The position numbers and the translations under genes are program-made. A model generated the notes under the pieces. The model was not told the DNA's origin. It searched no databases and worked only from the letters and a program-made list of their open reading frames with translations. Of a DNA stretch of 64,000 bases, positions 54,071 to 64,000 are shown in pieces; the stretch's first letter is position 1; each line of letters opens with the position of its first letter. The stretch is from Forficula auricularia (taxonomy: Eukaryota > Arthropoda > Insecta > Dermaptera > Forficulidae). The stretch is from positions 868,001 through 932,000 of the forward strand of contig JALMQS010000435.1 in NCBI GenBank assembly GCA_024734495.1. The letters are read 5' to 3'.

Positions 54071-54130
54071 GTTTATGTTTATTTGCATCAAGCAGAGGAT
54101 AGATAACCTCTTTGTTTCTCTTCTTGATTG

Positions 54131-55345
54131 TATTGTTTTTATTAGTTTGAAGATGAGGGTTCCTCCTGTGGACCGTCTGAGTTTGACTCCTTCACTTTGT
54201 AAAAAAAAAACTCATGTTACGAGACGGCAAGGAAATCAGCAGAAACCAGCCTGCTTACAAAAAAAGGACTTGAAAATTGGCTTATGGAATGTGTTCTATA
54301 GAGGAAAGGTTTTTAAAAATCTCTACAAGACCAATTGTGAGATGGAGGGATAATGTGGAAGGTCTTCGAGCGATTGGCGTCAGAGAAATATTTGGGGGTG
54401 GAATTCTTGGAAGGGCTAGGACAAGGGCCTTCGTGCTAATGATGAAGAAGGCATGCTTTTAGAAACAATTTTTAATTTTTCGATTGTTGAGAAAAAATGA
54501 AATATTTTATTATTATTGTGTGTCGATTTCGAGTTCATTAACAGTTAATTTTTTCCCTTCGTCGAAATTTATCTTTTTCTCTTTTTTTCATTAACGATTT
54601 TTTTTTCTTTTTTGTTTATTTAAAATAATTTTATTTTCTAAATGCAAAAGAGTCTAATAAAAATTATATAGGGAACATAAATATTTTTAAGATGAATTTA
54701 AAGGTCGAATAAAAGATCTTAGGAGATATGTTTTATTTCATGTACGGGTAGGTCCCCTCAAGAAGTCGAGCCCATATGCCTGTCATTTTTACATTCCGGG
54801 TAGATTGCTTAACCCTAGAAACGAAATCCTTCCGACATATTGGTATTTAATTTAATCAGATAGAAAATTTTATTTAAATTATAAAAAACTCGAATGTAAA
54901 ATTCTACTGTCGAATGAATAAAATTTTCAAAGTAAGGCCGAATTAAATATTATGATTAAAAGAAAGTGAGGTTTTTAATTTATAAATTTTTTTTTAATCT
55001 AACGTAATTACAATCTATATTTTCGGCAAAATACGAAGAATTTCAGTTTTTTATCATTTGAGTAAAATTTTCTAGCTGAGCAAATACTTATAAACCGGAA
55101 GGTTTTCGTCTTTACTTGTGTTCGATCTTTCTGTCATGAAATAAAACATATCAAATAAGATCCTTGATACGGCCTTTAAATTCTTGATAAAATAAATTTT
55201 GGCAAAAATATAGCCTTTAGTGACTAGTGATTTTTAGAAAAACTCCCATTTGTTGTTTTTAATTAAAAAACTGATTTGCATTTAATTATAGATATTTTTG
55301 TTTGTAATAATTAAATTTTTGAATATGGCCATACGCATTGATAAA
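54131..55345. other. Unassigned, upstream of RNF19 exon a
   Basis: AT-rich, upstream of the first RNF19 exon seen. The missing RNF19 5' exon or promoter could lie here or farther up; no start exon was recognisable. Confidence 0.3.
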
Positions 55346-55379
55346 AAGGTTGAGAACCGCTGATCTACTTCATTATTTT

Positions 55380-55810
55380 GTCAATGACTACCTTCTTTTT
55401 AAACGACTTCAAAAAAGGAGGAGGTTCTCTATTCGACTGATTTTTTTTTTTTTTTTTGTGCCTATGTTACCTCACATCTCCGCCAATTGTGAACCGATTT
55501 TGAAAAAAAAAATTTGCATTGGGTTCAGTCTACCTTCCGATTGGTCCCATTTTTTTCCATAGGTATTAGACCTTTTTTGTTAGGTTTGCTCATGCCTAAC
55601 TTCTTTGTTTATAAACCGATTTCGATTATTCTTTTTTTATTGGAAAGGGGGTGTCTTAGGGATGGTGTCATATTAATTTGGTCAAGTTCTGATGATATGA
55701 TCACTATTAATAACATCACTAAAAAGAGAAAAATAAAAATAATTTTTAAGAAAAAAATAAAACCGACTTCAAAAAAATTAAATGCAACAAATAAAATACA
55801 CTAAAAGGTA
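55380..55810. repeat. Dispersed repeat with CGACTTCAAAAAAGGAGGAGG
   Basis: AACGACTTCAAAAAAGGAGG near the start and AAACCGACTTCAAAAAAATT near the end resemble a repeat common in insect genomes. Poly-T stretch in the middle. No coding signal. Confidence 0.45.
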
Positions 55811-55843
55811 TAAAATAATTATTAACTTATTTAGTTACAACTT

Positions 55844-55943
55844 NNNNNNNNNNNNNNNNNNNNNNNNNNNNNNNNNNNNNNNNNNNNNNNNNNNNNNNNN
55901 NNNNNNNNNNNNNNNNNNNNNNNNNNNNNNNNNNNNNNNNNNN
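55844..55943. other. Assembly gap (100 N)
   Basis: Exactly 100 N, 20 bases before the left LTR. Gap size is a placeholder. Confidence 0.98.
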
Positions 55944-55963
55944 CAATTTCGTCTTTGTCCGGT

Positions 55964-56928
55964 TGGTTAAATATAAGTAATCATATAGAAAATTCAAAAT
56001 CCACGCCAATTCGGTTTCTCGGCACTAGGGATTTTTGTGCCCTAGAAACACCCTAACACGCATCCTTTTCGAACCCAACTTCCTTTTGATATCGTATTAC
56101 GCCATTCTTCTTATTTCAAATTTCTTCGAGTCAACATCTCAATAAATATCGAACCACATTTTACGCTGGTATATTCATTCGACTATAATTTTCGTCATAG
56201 TCAATAAATATTTAGTTTAATAACTAAATAAAAGTTAGTTTGTTGAAATAAGCAAGCATATCGTTAAAGGTGGCCTGAAGGTACAATCAATTCTTTGAAA
56301 GGTTCCTAAAATAAAACACTGCAGGTTTATACACTGCTGCAGTTTTGGCACACCCCTACATCAAAAAGCATTCATCATTGGTTCTGAGACAAAAGAACAC
56401 TTATTCATCTCTCCGAGATAATTCAGAGGCTGCCCTTTACCACCACTGAAACCATTCATTTTGTAATTAGACATATAATAAAATATATTATATGTCTAAA
56501 AGTTTAAGTATATTTTTATAAATTGTCTACATATCTAAATATATATACAACAACCTTCAGTTACTTGTTTGTTTCATTTTATCTTTTGTCTTTATTAACA
56601 ATTCATTATTTTACATCAAATATATATTTTTGTTGAAGAAAAACTTTATCTTTCATTTCTTTCCTATAGACATCCATCCTTAAAGATACTAACTTAAGAG
56701 TTCGAACAGTTATATATATAGTAAGAACTAGCGTCCTATCGAAGATATATTTGATATCGATTGTTTAGTGGAATAGACTTACAATTTATTCGCGGCGAGA
56801 TTTACAACCTCGTTGGTAAGCTAAACAATAGATATATAACCCGGTCCTTCGTTTTTCTCTATATCTTTCTCAAATTTGGAGAAAGCATATAAAAAATTAA
56901 AGTAAATTGTAAACCCCGCGTTTATCCA
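55964..56928 (+). repeat. Left LTR
   Basis: 965 bp, TG...CA ends. Contains TATATATAC strings and AATAAA words. Differs from the right LTR by small changes such as AACCCGG/AACCTGG and a 3-base GAA indel. Confidence 0.9.
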
Positions 56929-57026
56929 TTAAATGGTCCTCCAAGAGCCAGATTGATTAGATTATCGATCATAGATATATATAGCTGATTGAACTCTCCT
57001 AGTTTTTGTTCTTTTGTATCTTTAGG

Positions 57027-58037
57027 ATGTCTAAGGAAATGAATAAAATAAAAAAAGCTCTCGACTTCATTCAGAAGGAAATAGAAGAGATAAGTTTAGA
57101 AATAAACAGTAATTCTAATAAAAATAATCTTAACTTTCTTTATTCTGAATTAAAGGAAAAGAAAGCAGAAATCCAGAAACTAAAACTCCGCATTGAAGAC
57201 CTTTCAGAGTCGGAATCCGAAATAATGTACAGTACAGCGAGAGAAACGTCGAAACGCCTCAGGTCACTTTTAATGGCAGGTCATGGAATGATAAATAATA
57301 CGATTATCAATACAGGTAACCCTTGCCTATCTCCTAACCTATCTACTACGCCTTCCACCTCTACAAAATCCGCCAACCCTCAAACTTCCAATGTCCAAGT
57401 CACTGCTTTAGTTAGTGAAATAGATGATGCCGGGAGCGAATTTCCCGCTAAAATACACAGTGGTAGTCAATACCCACGAGTTAGCGAGGTTTGCGCGAAA
57501 ATTCTTAATGGTCAAATAAAAAATAATTCAATTGACAATATAGGTGCTCATGCACAAATGGCTTCCAAAGCGAAGCAATCCATTTCACATATTCAAGATC
57601 TTCATTTAGCTGATCCCACCCATAAAGTAAGCAGTCAAATAGAAATCATCCTTGGGGGAGCATTAGCATTTGATAGTCTTTTTAGGCATAATAAGATTGA
57701 TTTCCTTACGGGTACTCATATCCCCATAGCCACAACTCTAGATCACATCTTATTAAGCAATTACAAATCAGCGTTAGCTCCTGTAATACATTCAGGAGTA
57801 ACAGGGAAAAATTCACCTCAAGTTTTAATTTCCAAACAATGGGAATTAGAAAATATATCTCCCAGCAGAAAATTACTCCCAAAAAATGATAGGCATTATA
57901 AGGATCTATTTGCAAAATCTAAAACTTTTGAAGCACGCGGTTATTCACCAACATTCTCAATTAAATTTTATAGTCAAATTAATCCAGTTAAATTAAAAAT
58001 AGATTATTTTATTCGGATTAAAGATTCTAATGACTAA
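57027..58037 (+). CDS. Gag-like ORF of the BEL/Pao element
   Basis: An intact ORF of 336 residues counted from the ATG at 57,027; the slightly longer frame opens with TTG. The N-terminus is a coiled coil (about 1-60, MNKIKKALDFIQKEIEEI). A Ser/Thr-rich linker follows, then a folded-looking part with FPAKIHSG, IEIILGGALAFDSL and VISKQWELENI-type text. The late segment resembles the BEL/Pao aspartic protease/linker region in style (LILGGDAF, FGWVISG), but no DTGA site is seen. No zinc knuckle. The ATG is preceded by CTTTTGTATCTTTAG, which could be a splice acceptor. Confidence 0.7.
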   Translation: MSKEMNKIKKALDFIQKEIEEISLEINSNSNKNNLNFLYSELKEKKAEIQKLKLRIEDLSESESEIMYSTARETSKRLRSLLMAGHGMINNTIINTGNPCLSPNLSTTPSTSTKSANPQTSNVQVTALVSEIDDAGSEFPAKIHSGSQYPRVSEVCAKILNGQIKNNSIDNIGAHAQMASKAKQSISHIQDLHLADPTHKVSSQIEIILGGALAFDSLFRHNKIDFLTGTHIPIATTLDHILLSNYKSALAPVIHSGVTGKNSPQVLISKQWELENISPSRKLLPKNDRHYKDLFAKSKTFEARGYSPTFSIKFYSQINPVKLKIDYFIRIKDSND

Positions 58038-58059
58038 AATATAGGTACAAACACTCAAT

Positions 58060-59200
58060 TAAATGGTCTTATTCAAAGACAAAATGTACAAAAATAAAAC
58101 TCAATTTAAAAATATTATAAAGTTCAAAAATGTTTATTTTTTCTGATCAATTTGAATCTTGCAAATTGAATAGTGTTCAATTTATAAATATTATAAATTC
58201 GAAAATGTTTATATTTTTCTATACAATTATAATCTTGCAAATTGAATAGTTTTCAATTCATGAATATTATAAATTCTAAATAGTTACATCTCTTCTAAAC
58301 AAGTAAAACTTGCAAAATTAAATAACATTTAATTCATAATATAAATTTTAAATTTTTTATATCAATTGAACTCATTTACAGTTTTGCAATTAAAGTAAAT
58401 GTTCTTGTTCAAAAGGAATTATAAGGCATTAAATATTCAATTTATAAATAACATATAAAATTTTAAAGCTTTTCTCACTTAAACTAATACAAATTTCGCA
58501 ATTTAAATTGAATGCTCTTATTCAAAAGCAATTATAAAGCATTTAATATTCAATATATAAATAATTTAAAAATTTTTAAATCTTTTATAACACTTAAACT
58601 CATTTTTAATTTTTGCAATTAACGTAAATGCTCTTATTCAAAGGGAATAATTATCAAGCATTTTAACACTCAATTTATTAATAATATAAATTTGAAAACT
58701 TTTATATTTTTCTAAACAATTTTATAGTGCAAGATTACATTTCATTCAATATATAAATTTGAAAACTTTTATATCTTCCTAAACGATTTAATAGTGCAGG
58801 ATTAAATATCATTCAATTTATAAACAATACAATTTTAAAATCTTTGACATCATTAAAACTAATATAACATTTTTGCAATTTCACTTAAATACTCTTATTC
58901 AAAAGGAATTATAAAGTATTTAACATTTAACAATTTATAAACAATATAAATTTTGAATATTTGATTACTTGAACTTTTATACACATTTTTGCAATTTCAC
59001 ATAAATACTCTTATTCAAAAGGAATTATAAAGTATTTAACATTTAACAATTTATAAACAATATAAATTTTGAATATTTGATTACTTGAACTTTTATACAC
59101 ATTTTTTGCAATTTCACATAAATACTCTTATTCAAAAGGAATTATAAAGTATTTAACATTTAACAATTTATAAATAATATAAATTTTAAAGCTTCAATAA
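58060..59200. repeat. Tandem array, about 117-bp unit
   Basis: About nine diverged units carry TACTCTTATTCAAAAGGAAT, TATTTAACATTTAACAATTT and TTTTGCAATTTCACATAAAT. The last three (from about 58,870, 58,988 and 59,106) are near-identical. It occupies the place where pol would lie in the LTR element. Confidence 0.8.
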
Positions 59201-60345
59201 CACTAAGGATTTTGCAATTAAATCAAATCTCTCAATTTCATGTTCTTCAGCAGGTAACAGATAATTAATTCAAAGAAATCACTTTTTTCAAATATAGTAT
59301 ATCTTCTCGATAACTTATTGTTTTATTGTATAAAATCTTTTAGACAAATCCTTAATTAAAATTTAAGAAACTGTCTAAATACTCTTTTATCAACGGATCA
59401 AACTAATCAAATTAAAGTCATATATAGCTTAATACAGTTTTCTATAAAACTTGTATTTTTTAAACAGTCTGAATACTCTTTTATAAATGGAACAATCTAA
59501 ACAATTTTAAGTCTTATAGGTATATATCTTATTACAGTTTTTTTGAAAAACCTTGAATTTTAAACGCTCTAACTACTCTTTTATAAATAGATCAACGTAC
59601 CTAAACAATTTAAAATCACACACTTTAAATATATAATAAAATTTTGTTGAAAAACTTATAATCAATTGAAAATCTTTGTTTATTTATTTTTTAAGATAAT
59701 ATAGTTTAAAATTTTGTTTAAACTACAGTTTCAAAATTGTTCATTGAGAAAAAAGATTCAATTAAGTAATAAATGTTTGATCCATTAATAAAATTTCTAT
59801 GATTTTCATTATAAATCACTATTCATATAAATACAATAAACAATAATCAATAATTTAATTTGAAATCTCCAAACTTAATGGGTATAGCATATTTGGAAAG
59901 TATGATAGTTATTTCAGACAAATATCTACTAATATTTTCACAATCGTTCTTTTAAAAAGCTTCGTTATTAACTCTCTTATATTCATCCACCACCTTAAGT
60001 AAAAATTGGAGCATTGATTCACCATAGATTTATCGTTTAAATTCGAACCATCATCATCTGTTACACTAACTAAAAGCATACTTTTAAGTATACGCATTCG
60101 CCGTATTTTCCATCATTTGATATTCCATATATCTAATATTTGCAAAGTCAAAGCTATCGCCTTTATATTTCATTACAATTGCACATCTTGAGCATCTAAG
60201 TTTTCATCTAATAATGACATCGTATCAATTTTACAACCCAATTATTCCAATTAAATAATGTCTAATTTTTATTCGGACTCGCAAATAGCTTGTCATAGAT
60301 CAAATCGAAAAATCTTCAATTCAAAACATTTGTCGCGAACAGAGT
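59201..60345. other. Internal non-coding part of the LTR element
   Basis: AT-rich with loosely repeated text (CTCTTTTATAAATGGA, AAACAATTTTAAGTC). A 62-codon minus-strand ORF at 59,909-60,097 shows no family features. Confidence 0.4.
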
Positions 60346-60648
60346 TCATGATATAAATTCACTTGTTCCAGAAGTTATTTGGAAGTATGTTAATACTTCA
60401 ATTAATCTAGTTGAGATAGTATCTAGAGAAATTTCAATTTCGAAACTTCCTAATACTAAATTATGGTTACAAGGACCTTTCCATGAACCATCATTTAAAG
60501 AAAATTTGAAAAATTCCAGTCCCTTAGAAACTTTTGCAATCTTCCTAAGACAAAAAGAACATTTCTCTTTATAATACAAATTATTAAAAAATTCAAAAGC
60601 AATATCAAACAATTCTAATTTAAAATCATTGAATTCATTCTTCGACAA
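60346..60648 (-). CDS. Antisense ORF in the LTR element, unknown
   Basis: A 100-residue minus-strand ORF with a plausible protein-like composition, including EKCSFCLRKIAKVSKG, NDGSWKGPCNHNL and TSRLIE-type text. Four Cys and one His could bind a metal, but no known motif is matched. It may be chance, a captured host exon, or a remnant of another element. I do not recognise it. Confidence 0.25.
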   Translation of the reverse strand: MSKNEFNDFKLELFDIAFEFFNNLYYKEKCSFCLRKIAKVSKGLEFFKFSLNDGSWKGPCNHNLVLGSFEIEISLDTISTRLIEVLTYFQITSGTSEFIS

Positions 60649-60789
60649 AAATCTAAATTAAAAGATTGACACATTCGTCGCTGTCATACAACACTAACAT
60701 AAATACCCTATTAGGATTGCTTATCAATGTAATTTGTCTACATTCATTGTGCGACAAGCACATTATCAATTTAAGTACGCAGATTTTTC

Positions 60790-61090
60790 TAACTCTAGCA
60801 GTATATATTCGAAATCATTATTGGATTCCGAGATTAAGGAATACTATTCGTCGCATCACTCATGAATGCACGATATCTCATCGATTTAAGGTATTGCGCT
60901 TTTCAACTCAAGCCATACATTTAGAATATCTTTCATTATCAACCGAATTTTTTGTTAACTTGATCGATTCATTTCTCCACGTGGTTGTCCACAACAAGTC
61001 TTCTCCGATTGTGGAACAAATTTCGTTGGGTGTCACAAAGAGCTAAAAGAAATTTACGACTTCTTTTTTGAAGCTTACTGATGATCCTCA
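60790..61090 (+). pseudogene. BEL/Pao integrase fragment
   Basis: Reads YWIPRLRNTIRRITHEC (zinc-binding N-terminal part), then FSTQAIHLEYLS and STEFF, then after a frame change [16 protein letters not shown] (integrase core around the second Asp). The middle of the core is deleted, so no active enzyme can be made. Confidence 0.8.
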
Positions 61091-61184
61091 AGCAGTTCAA
61101 TATGCCCCTTTACTTACAGATACCCGCTGGACACTCTCGAAAAATAAATAATCGTTAGTTATTTATTTCGAAGAGGTGGCAGTA

Positions 61185-62150
61185 TGGTTAAATATAAGTA
61201 ATCATATAGAAAATTCAAAATCCACGCCAATTCGGTTTCTCGGCACTAGGGATTTTTGTGCCCTAGAAACACCCTAACACGCATCCTTTTCGAACCCAAC
61301 TTCCTTTTGATATCGTATTACGCCATTCTTCTTATTTCAAATTTCTTCGAGTCAACATCTCAATAAATATCGAACCACATTTTACGCTGGTATATTCATT
61401 CGACTATAATTTTCGTCATAGTCAATAAATATTTAGTTTAATAACTAAATAAAAGTTAGTTTGTTGAAATAAGCAAGCATATCGTTAAAGGTGGCCTGAA
61501 GAAGGTACAATCAATTCTTTGAAAGGTTCCTAAAATAAAACACTGCAGGTTTATACACTGCTGCAGTTTTGGCACACCCCTACATCAAAAAGCATTCATC
61601 ATTGGTTCTGAGACAAAAGAACACTTATTCATCTCTCCGAGATAATTCAGAGGCTGCCCTTTACCACCACTGAAACCATTCATTTTGTAATTAGACATAT
61701 AATAAAATATATTATATGTCTAAAAGTTTAAGTATATTTTTATAAATTGTCTACATATCTAAATATATATACAACAACCTTCAGTTACTTGTTTGTTTCA
61801 TTTTATCTTTTGTCTTTATTAACAATTCATTATTTTACATCAAATATATATTTTTGTTGAAGAAAACTTTATCTTTCATTCTTTCCTATAGACATCCATC
61901 CTTAAAGATACTAACTTAAGAGTTCGAACAGTTATATATATAGTAAGAACTAGCGTCCTATCGAAGATATATTTGATATCGATTGTTTAGTGGAATAGAC
62001 TTACAATTTATTCGCGGCGAGATTTACAACCTCGTTGGTAAGCTAAACAATAGATATATAACCTGGTCCTTCGTTTTTCTCTATATCTTTCTCAAATTTG
62101 GAGAAAGCATATAAAAAGTCTAAAGTAAATGTAAACCCCGCGTTTATCCA
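61185..62150 (+). repeat. Right LTR
   Basis: 966 bp, TG...CA ends, followed by the duplicated CCGGT. Nearly the same as the left LTR. Confidence 0.9.
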
Positions 62151-62257
62151 CCGGTTTTCTCAAAACGACTTGGGGAAACGGGAATTTGAGTGAAGAAAAA
62201 TATGATGATTTCAAACAAGGGAGAAACTAATTTGAAAGTCGTATGGTTGATAACACT

Positions 62258-62611
62258 AGTTGATTTATTAAGCATTGTCTTCAAAATAGGATTTATTTCA
62301 AAATTTCAAGAAAATCGGTTCACTAGAAGTAAGTTAAAATTTGATTTCAAGATACTAGTCAAAGAAAAAATTATTTATTGATTGTCTAACAAATATTAAA
62401 AAATATAAATCTTTAAAAAATCAATCAAGAACAGGTTTATTCGAAACCAGTTGATTTATTAAACATTGTCATCGAAAATAGGATTTATTTCAAAATTTCA
62501 GGATAGCTAGAAGTAAGTCCAAATTTGATTTCAAGATACTAGTACAAAGAAAAAATTATTTATGATTTCGAATAAACGTGTTCTTGATTGTTTTTTAAAG
62601 ATTTGTATTTT
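62258..62611. repeat. Direct and inverted repeat cluster
   Basis: A 115-bp block (AGTTGATTTATTAA, AGGATTTATTTCAAAATTTC) at 62,258-62,378 repeats at 62,450-62,563. Text at 62,400-62,447 (ATCAATCAAGAACAGGTTTA) returns inverted at 62,566-62,611. Non-coding; origin unknown. Confidence 0.65.
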
Positions 62612-62626
62612 TTGATACTAGTACAA

Positions 62627-63790
62627 AGAAGAAACAGAGGCACCCGAGAAGCAATTCTCTCTCTTAGACTAATAATAGAAAGGGCTTTTATCAGGGAAGA
62701 ATCTGTCTACATCGGATTCATAGACCTAGAAAAAGCATTCGATAACGTCAATTGGGAAATTATGTTTAAAATATTAAAACAGGCGGGAATAAAATTCAGG
62801 GAGAGAAGAAAAATCTACAATTTATATCAAAACCAGACGGCAATTATAAATATTGGAGAAGAGCAAAGAGAAGCCAAAATAAAAAAAGGTGTAAGACAAG
62901 GATGTGTGCTATCACCCATGATTTTCAACTTATAGATAGAAGAAGCGATTAAAGAATTCAAAGACAAAATTGATACAGGTATCGAAATCCAAGGTCAAAA
63001 GATCGCTATGTTAAGATTTGCCGATGACATTGCCCTTCTAGGAAGCAATAAAAAAGAATTAGAGGACGCCTTGAATGGAATTAACCAAATCCTAATAGAA
63101 GAAATCAAAATGAAAATAAACAAGAATAAAACCAAGGTCCTAGTATGTACAAAAAAAGAACAAACGAGACAGGAATGCATCAAAATTAACCAAGAAAACC
63201 TAGAAGGAGTTAAGGAATTCCGCTACCTAGGAAGTAAAATAACATGGGATGGGAGGAGCGAAAACGAAATTAAATCAAGAATTGCCCAAGCAAAAATGGG
63301 GTTTAATTCAAAACAAAAACTACTATGCTCCTCCTCAATCAGCTTAGATAACAGGAAGTTGCTATTGAAGACATATGTATGGAGCAAAGCCATGTACGGG
63401 TGTGAAACCTGGACAATTAGAAAAGCGGAGAGAAAGAGATTAGAGGTTTTACAGAAGAATGATGAATATCAAATGGATGGATAAAATTACAAATGAAGAA
63501 GTTCTTGGAAGAATCGGAGAAAGAAGAACCTTGTGGAAGAGTCTGAAGAAGAGAAGAGGTCAGATGATGGGGCACACACTGAGACATGGGGGACTGCTTA
63601 GGGATATCTTGGAGGGGAGGTGGGAAAGAAAGGGGAAGGGAAGACCCAGATTAGAATATTTCAACCAAATAATTGGGGATATGGGATGCCAGACATTTAG
63701 AGAGGTCAAACAGCTGGCGGGGGACAGAGTCGAGTGGAGACGGATTGTTGCATCAAACTAGTCTTAGGACTGTATACTCAATGATGATGA
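62627..63790 (+). mobile_element. RTE-like LINE, 5'-truncated (copy C)
   Basis: Begins inside RT at RRNRGTREAI, continues FIDLEKAFDNV and [15 protein letters not shown], then a TAG at 62,933 where copies A and B have a Tyr codon. FADDIALLG and CETWT follow; a 14-base deletion near 63,448 and one further loss near 63,618 break the frame. Ends in the same GGACTGTATACTCA(ATG)n. Confidence 0.88.
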
Positions 63791-64000
63791 GTACAAATTA
63801 ATAATAAAAAAGATGTGCAGATAAGAAGATCCTCATCCATGTTAATAAAAAACGTAAAAAAATAAATAAATAGAAATAAATTGTTAATGAATTTATTTGT
63901 TTTATCCTTAAGTTTAATTTTTTTGTTTTCAACTTATTTGGAAATGAATCGAATATTTGGTTGTCTTTATTCCCTTGACAGAAAGGGCTCGGCAAGTGTA
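63791..64000. other. Unassigned window end
   Basis: AT-rich; nothing recognised. Confidence 0.4.

Larger units (their letters stand above)
52592..55362. mobile_element. hAT-like TIR pair
   Basis: CAGCGGTTCTCAAC at 52,592 and GTTGAGAACCGCTG ending at 55,362 are exact inverted 14-mers of hAT type. Flanking 8-mers match only five of eight, so pairing as one element is tentative. The interior includes the large foldback and no transposase. Confidence 0.45.
55964..62150 (+). mobile_element. BEL/Pao LTR retrotransposon, pol-deleted
   Basis: Two LTRs of about 965 bp (55,964-56,928 and 61,185-62,150) begin TGGTTAAATATAAG and end GTTTATCCA. The same 5-mer CCGGT flanks both outer ends (55,959-55,963 and 62,151-62,155). 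The LTRs differ by only a few indels and substitutions, so the insertion is recent. A gag-like ORF follows the left LTR. The 60.7-61.1 kb region keeps BEL/Pao integrase text and a purine tract (GAAGAGGTGG) precedes the right LTR. Protease, RT and RNase H are absent. A candidate primer site TGGTCCTCCAAGAGCC begins at 56,934. Confidence 0.88.

Noticed and set aside
54277..54462. 61-residue ORF with WRDNVEGLRAIG-like text
   Set aside because: Resembles a short LINE-like scrap, but too short and isolated to assign.
58060..59200. CRISPR-like array
   Set aside because: Units are contiguous tandem repeats without spacers and lie inside an LTR element of a eukaryote.

Overview
The window reads as AT-rich nuclear DNA of an arthropod, most likely an insect. 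The evidence is spliced genes with GT-AG introns, a C2H2 zinc-finger gene, an RNF19-type RBR ubiquitin ligase, an EcKL/CHK-type kinase and a dense mix of LINE, Penelope, BEL/Pao, Tc1, hAT and pogo-like elements. There are no operons and no rRNA or complete tRNA genes. Two 100-N assembly gaps lie at 37,276-37,375 and 55,844-55,943. The species cannot be fixed from the sequence alone.

Three host genes can be supported. (1) Positions 703-1,784 (+) are the terminal exon of a C2H2 zinc-finger gene. (2) Positions 52,215 down to 9,730 (-) hold an RNF19-like membrane RBR E3 ligase. I reconstructed 13 coding exons with consistent phases (706 residues plus stop); the first exon(s) with the start codon were not found. 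The zinc-finger and RNF19 genes converge on a gap of about 8 kb filled with retroelements and AT-rich DNA. (3) Positions 22,039-23,602 (+) hold a complete two-exon EcKL/CHK kinase gene nested, on the opposite strand, in a 6.9 kb intron of the RNF19 gene.

Transposable elements make up most of the rest. There are three well-preserved copies of one RTE-like LINE (3.6-6.4, 35.8-36.7 and 62.6-63.8 kb), all ending in a short ATG/TGA microsatellite, plus older relics. A nearly full-length CR1-like LINE with intact ORF1 (SGNH esterase-like) and ORF2 (endonuclease-RT) sits at 31.2-35.2 kb. A second LINE lineage, 5'-truncated and poly(A)-ended, has copies at 27.3, 41.4 and 42.4 kb and several relics. 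Other elements are a solo LTR inside a LINE relic (28.7-29.0 kb), a Tc1 element with long TIRs (43.3-44.9 kb), a 1,000-bp hAT-like element with an 8-bp target duplication (12.4-13.4 kb), foldback elements, and Penelope-like fragments with GIY-YIG and hammerhead-like motifs. A BEL/Pao LTR retrotransposon (55,964-62,150) has near-identical LTRs and a 5-bp duplication but almost no pol.

The most interesting items are: an A-AAA-AAC slippery heptamer directly before the ORF1 stop of the CR1-like LINE, whose ORF2 lies in the -1 frame without an upstream ATG; the recently inserted gag-bearing, pol-deleted BEL/Pao element with an internal tandem array; several hammerhead-like cores, two of them at the centre of palindromes; and the nested kinase gene with an altered HxD motif and an overlapping upstream ORF.
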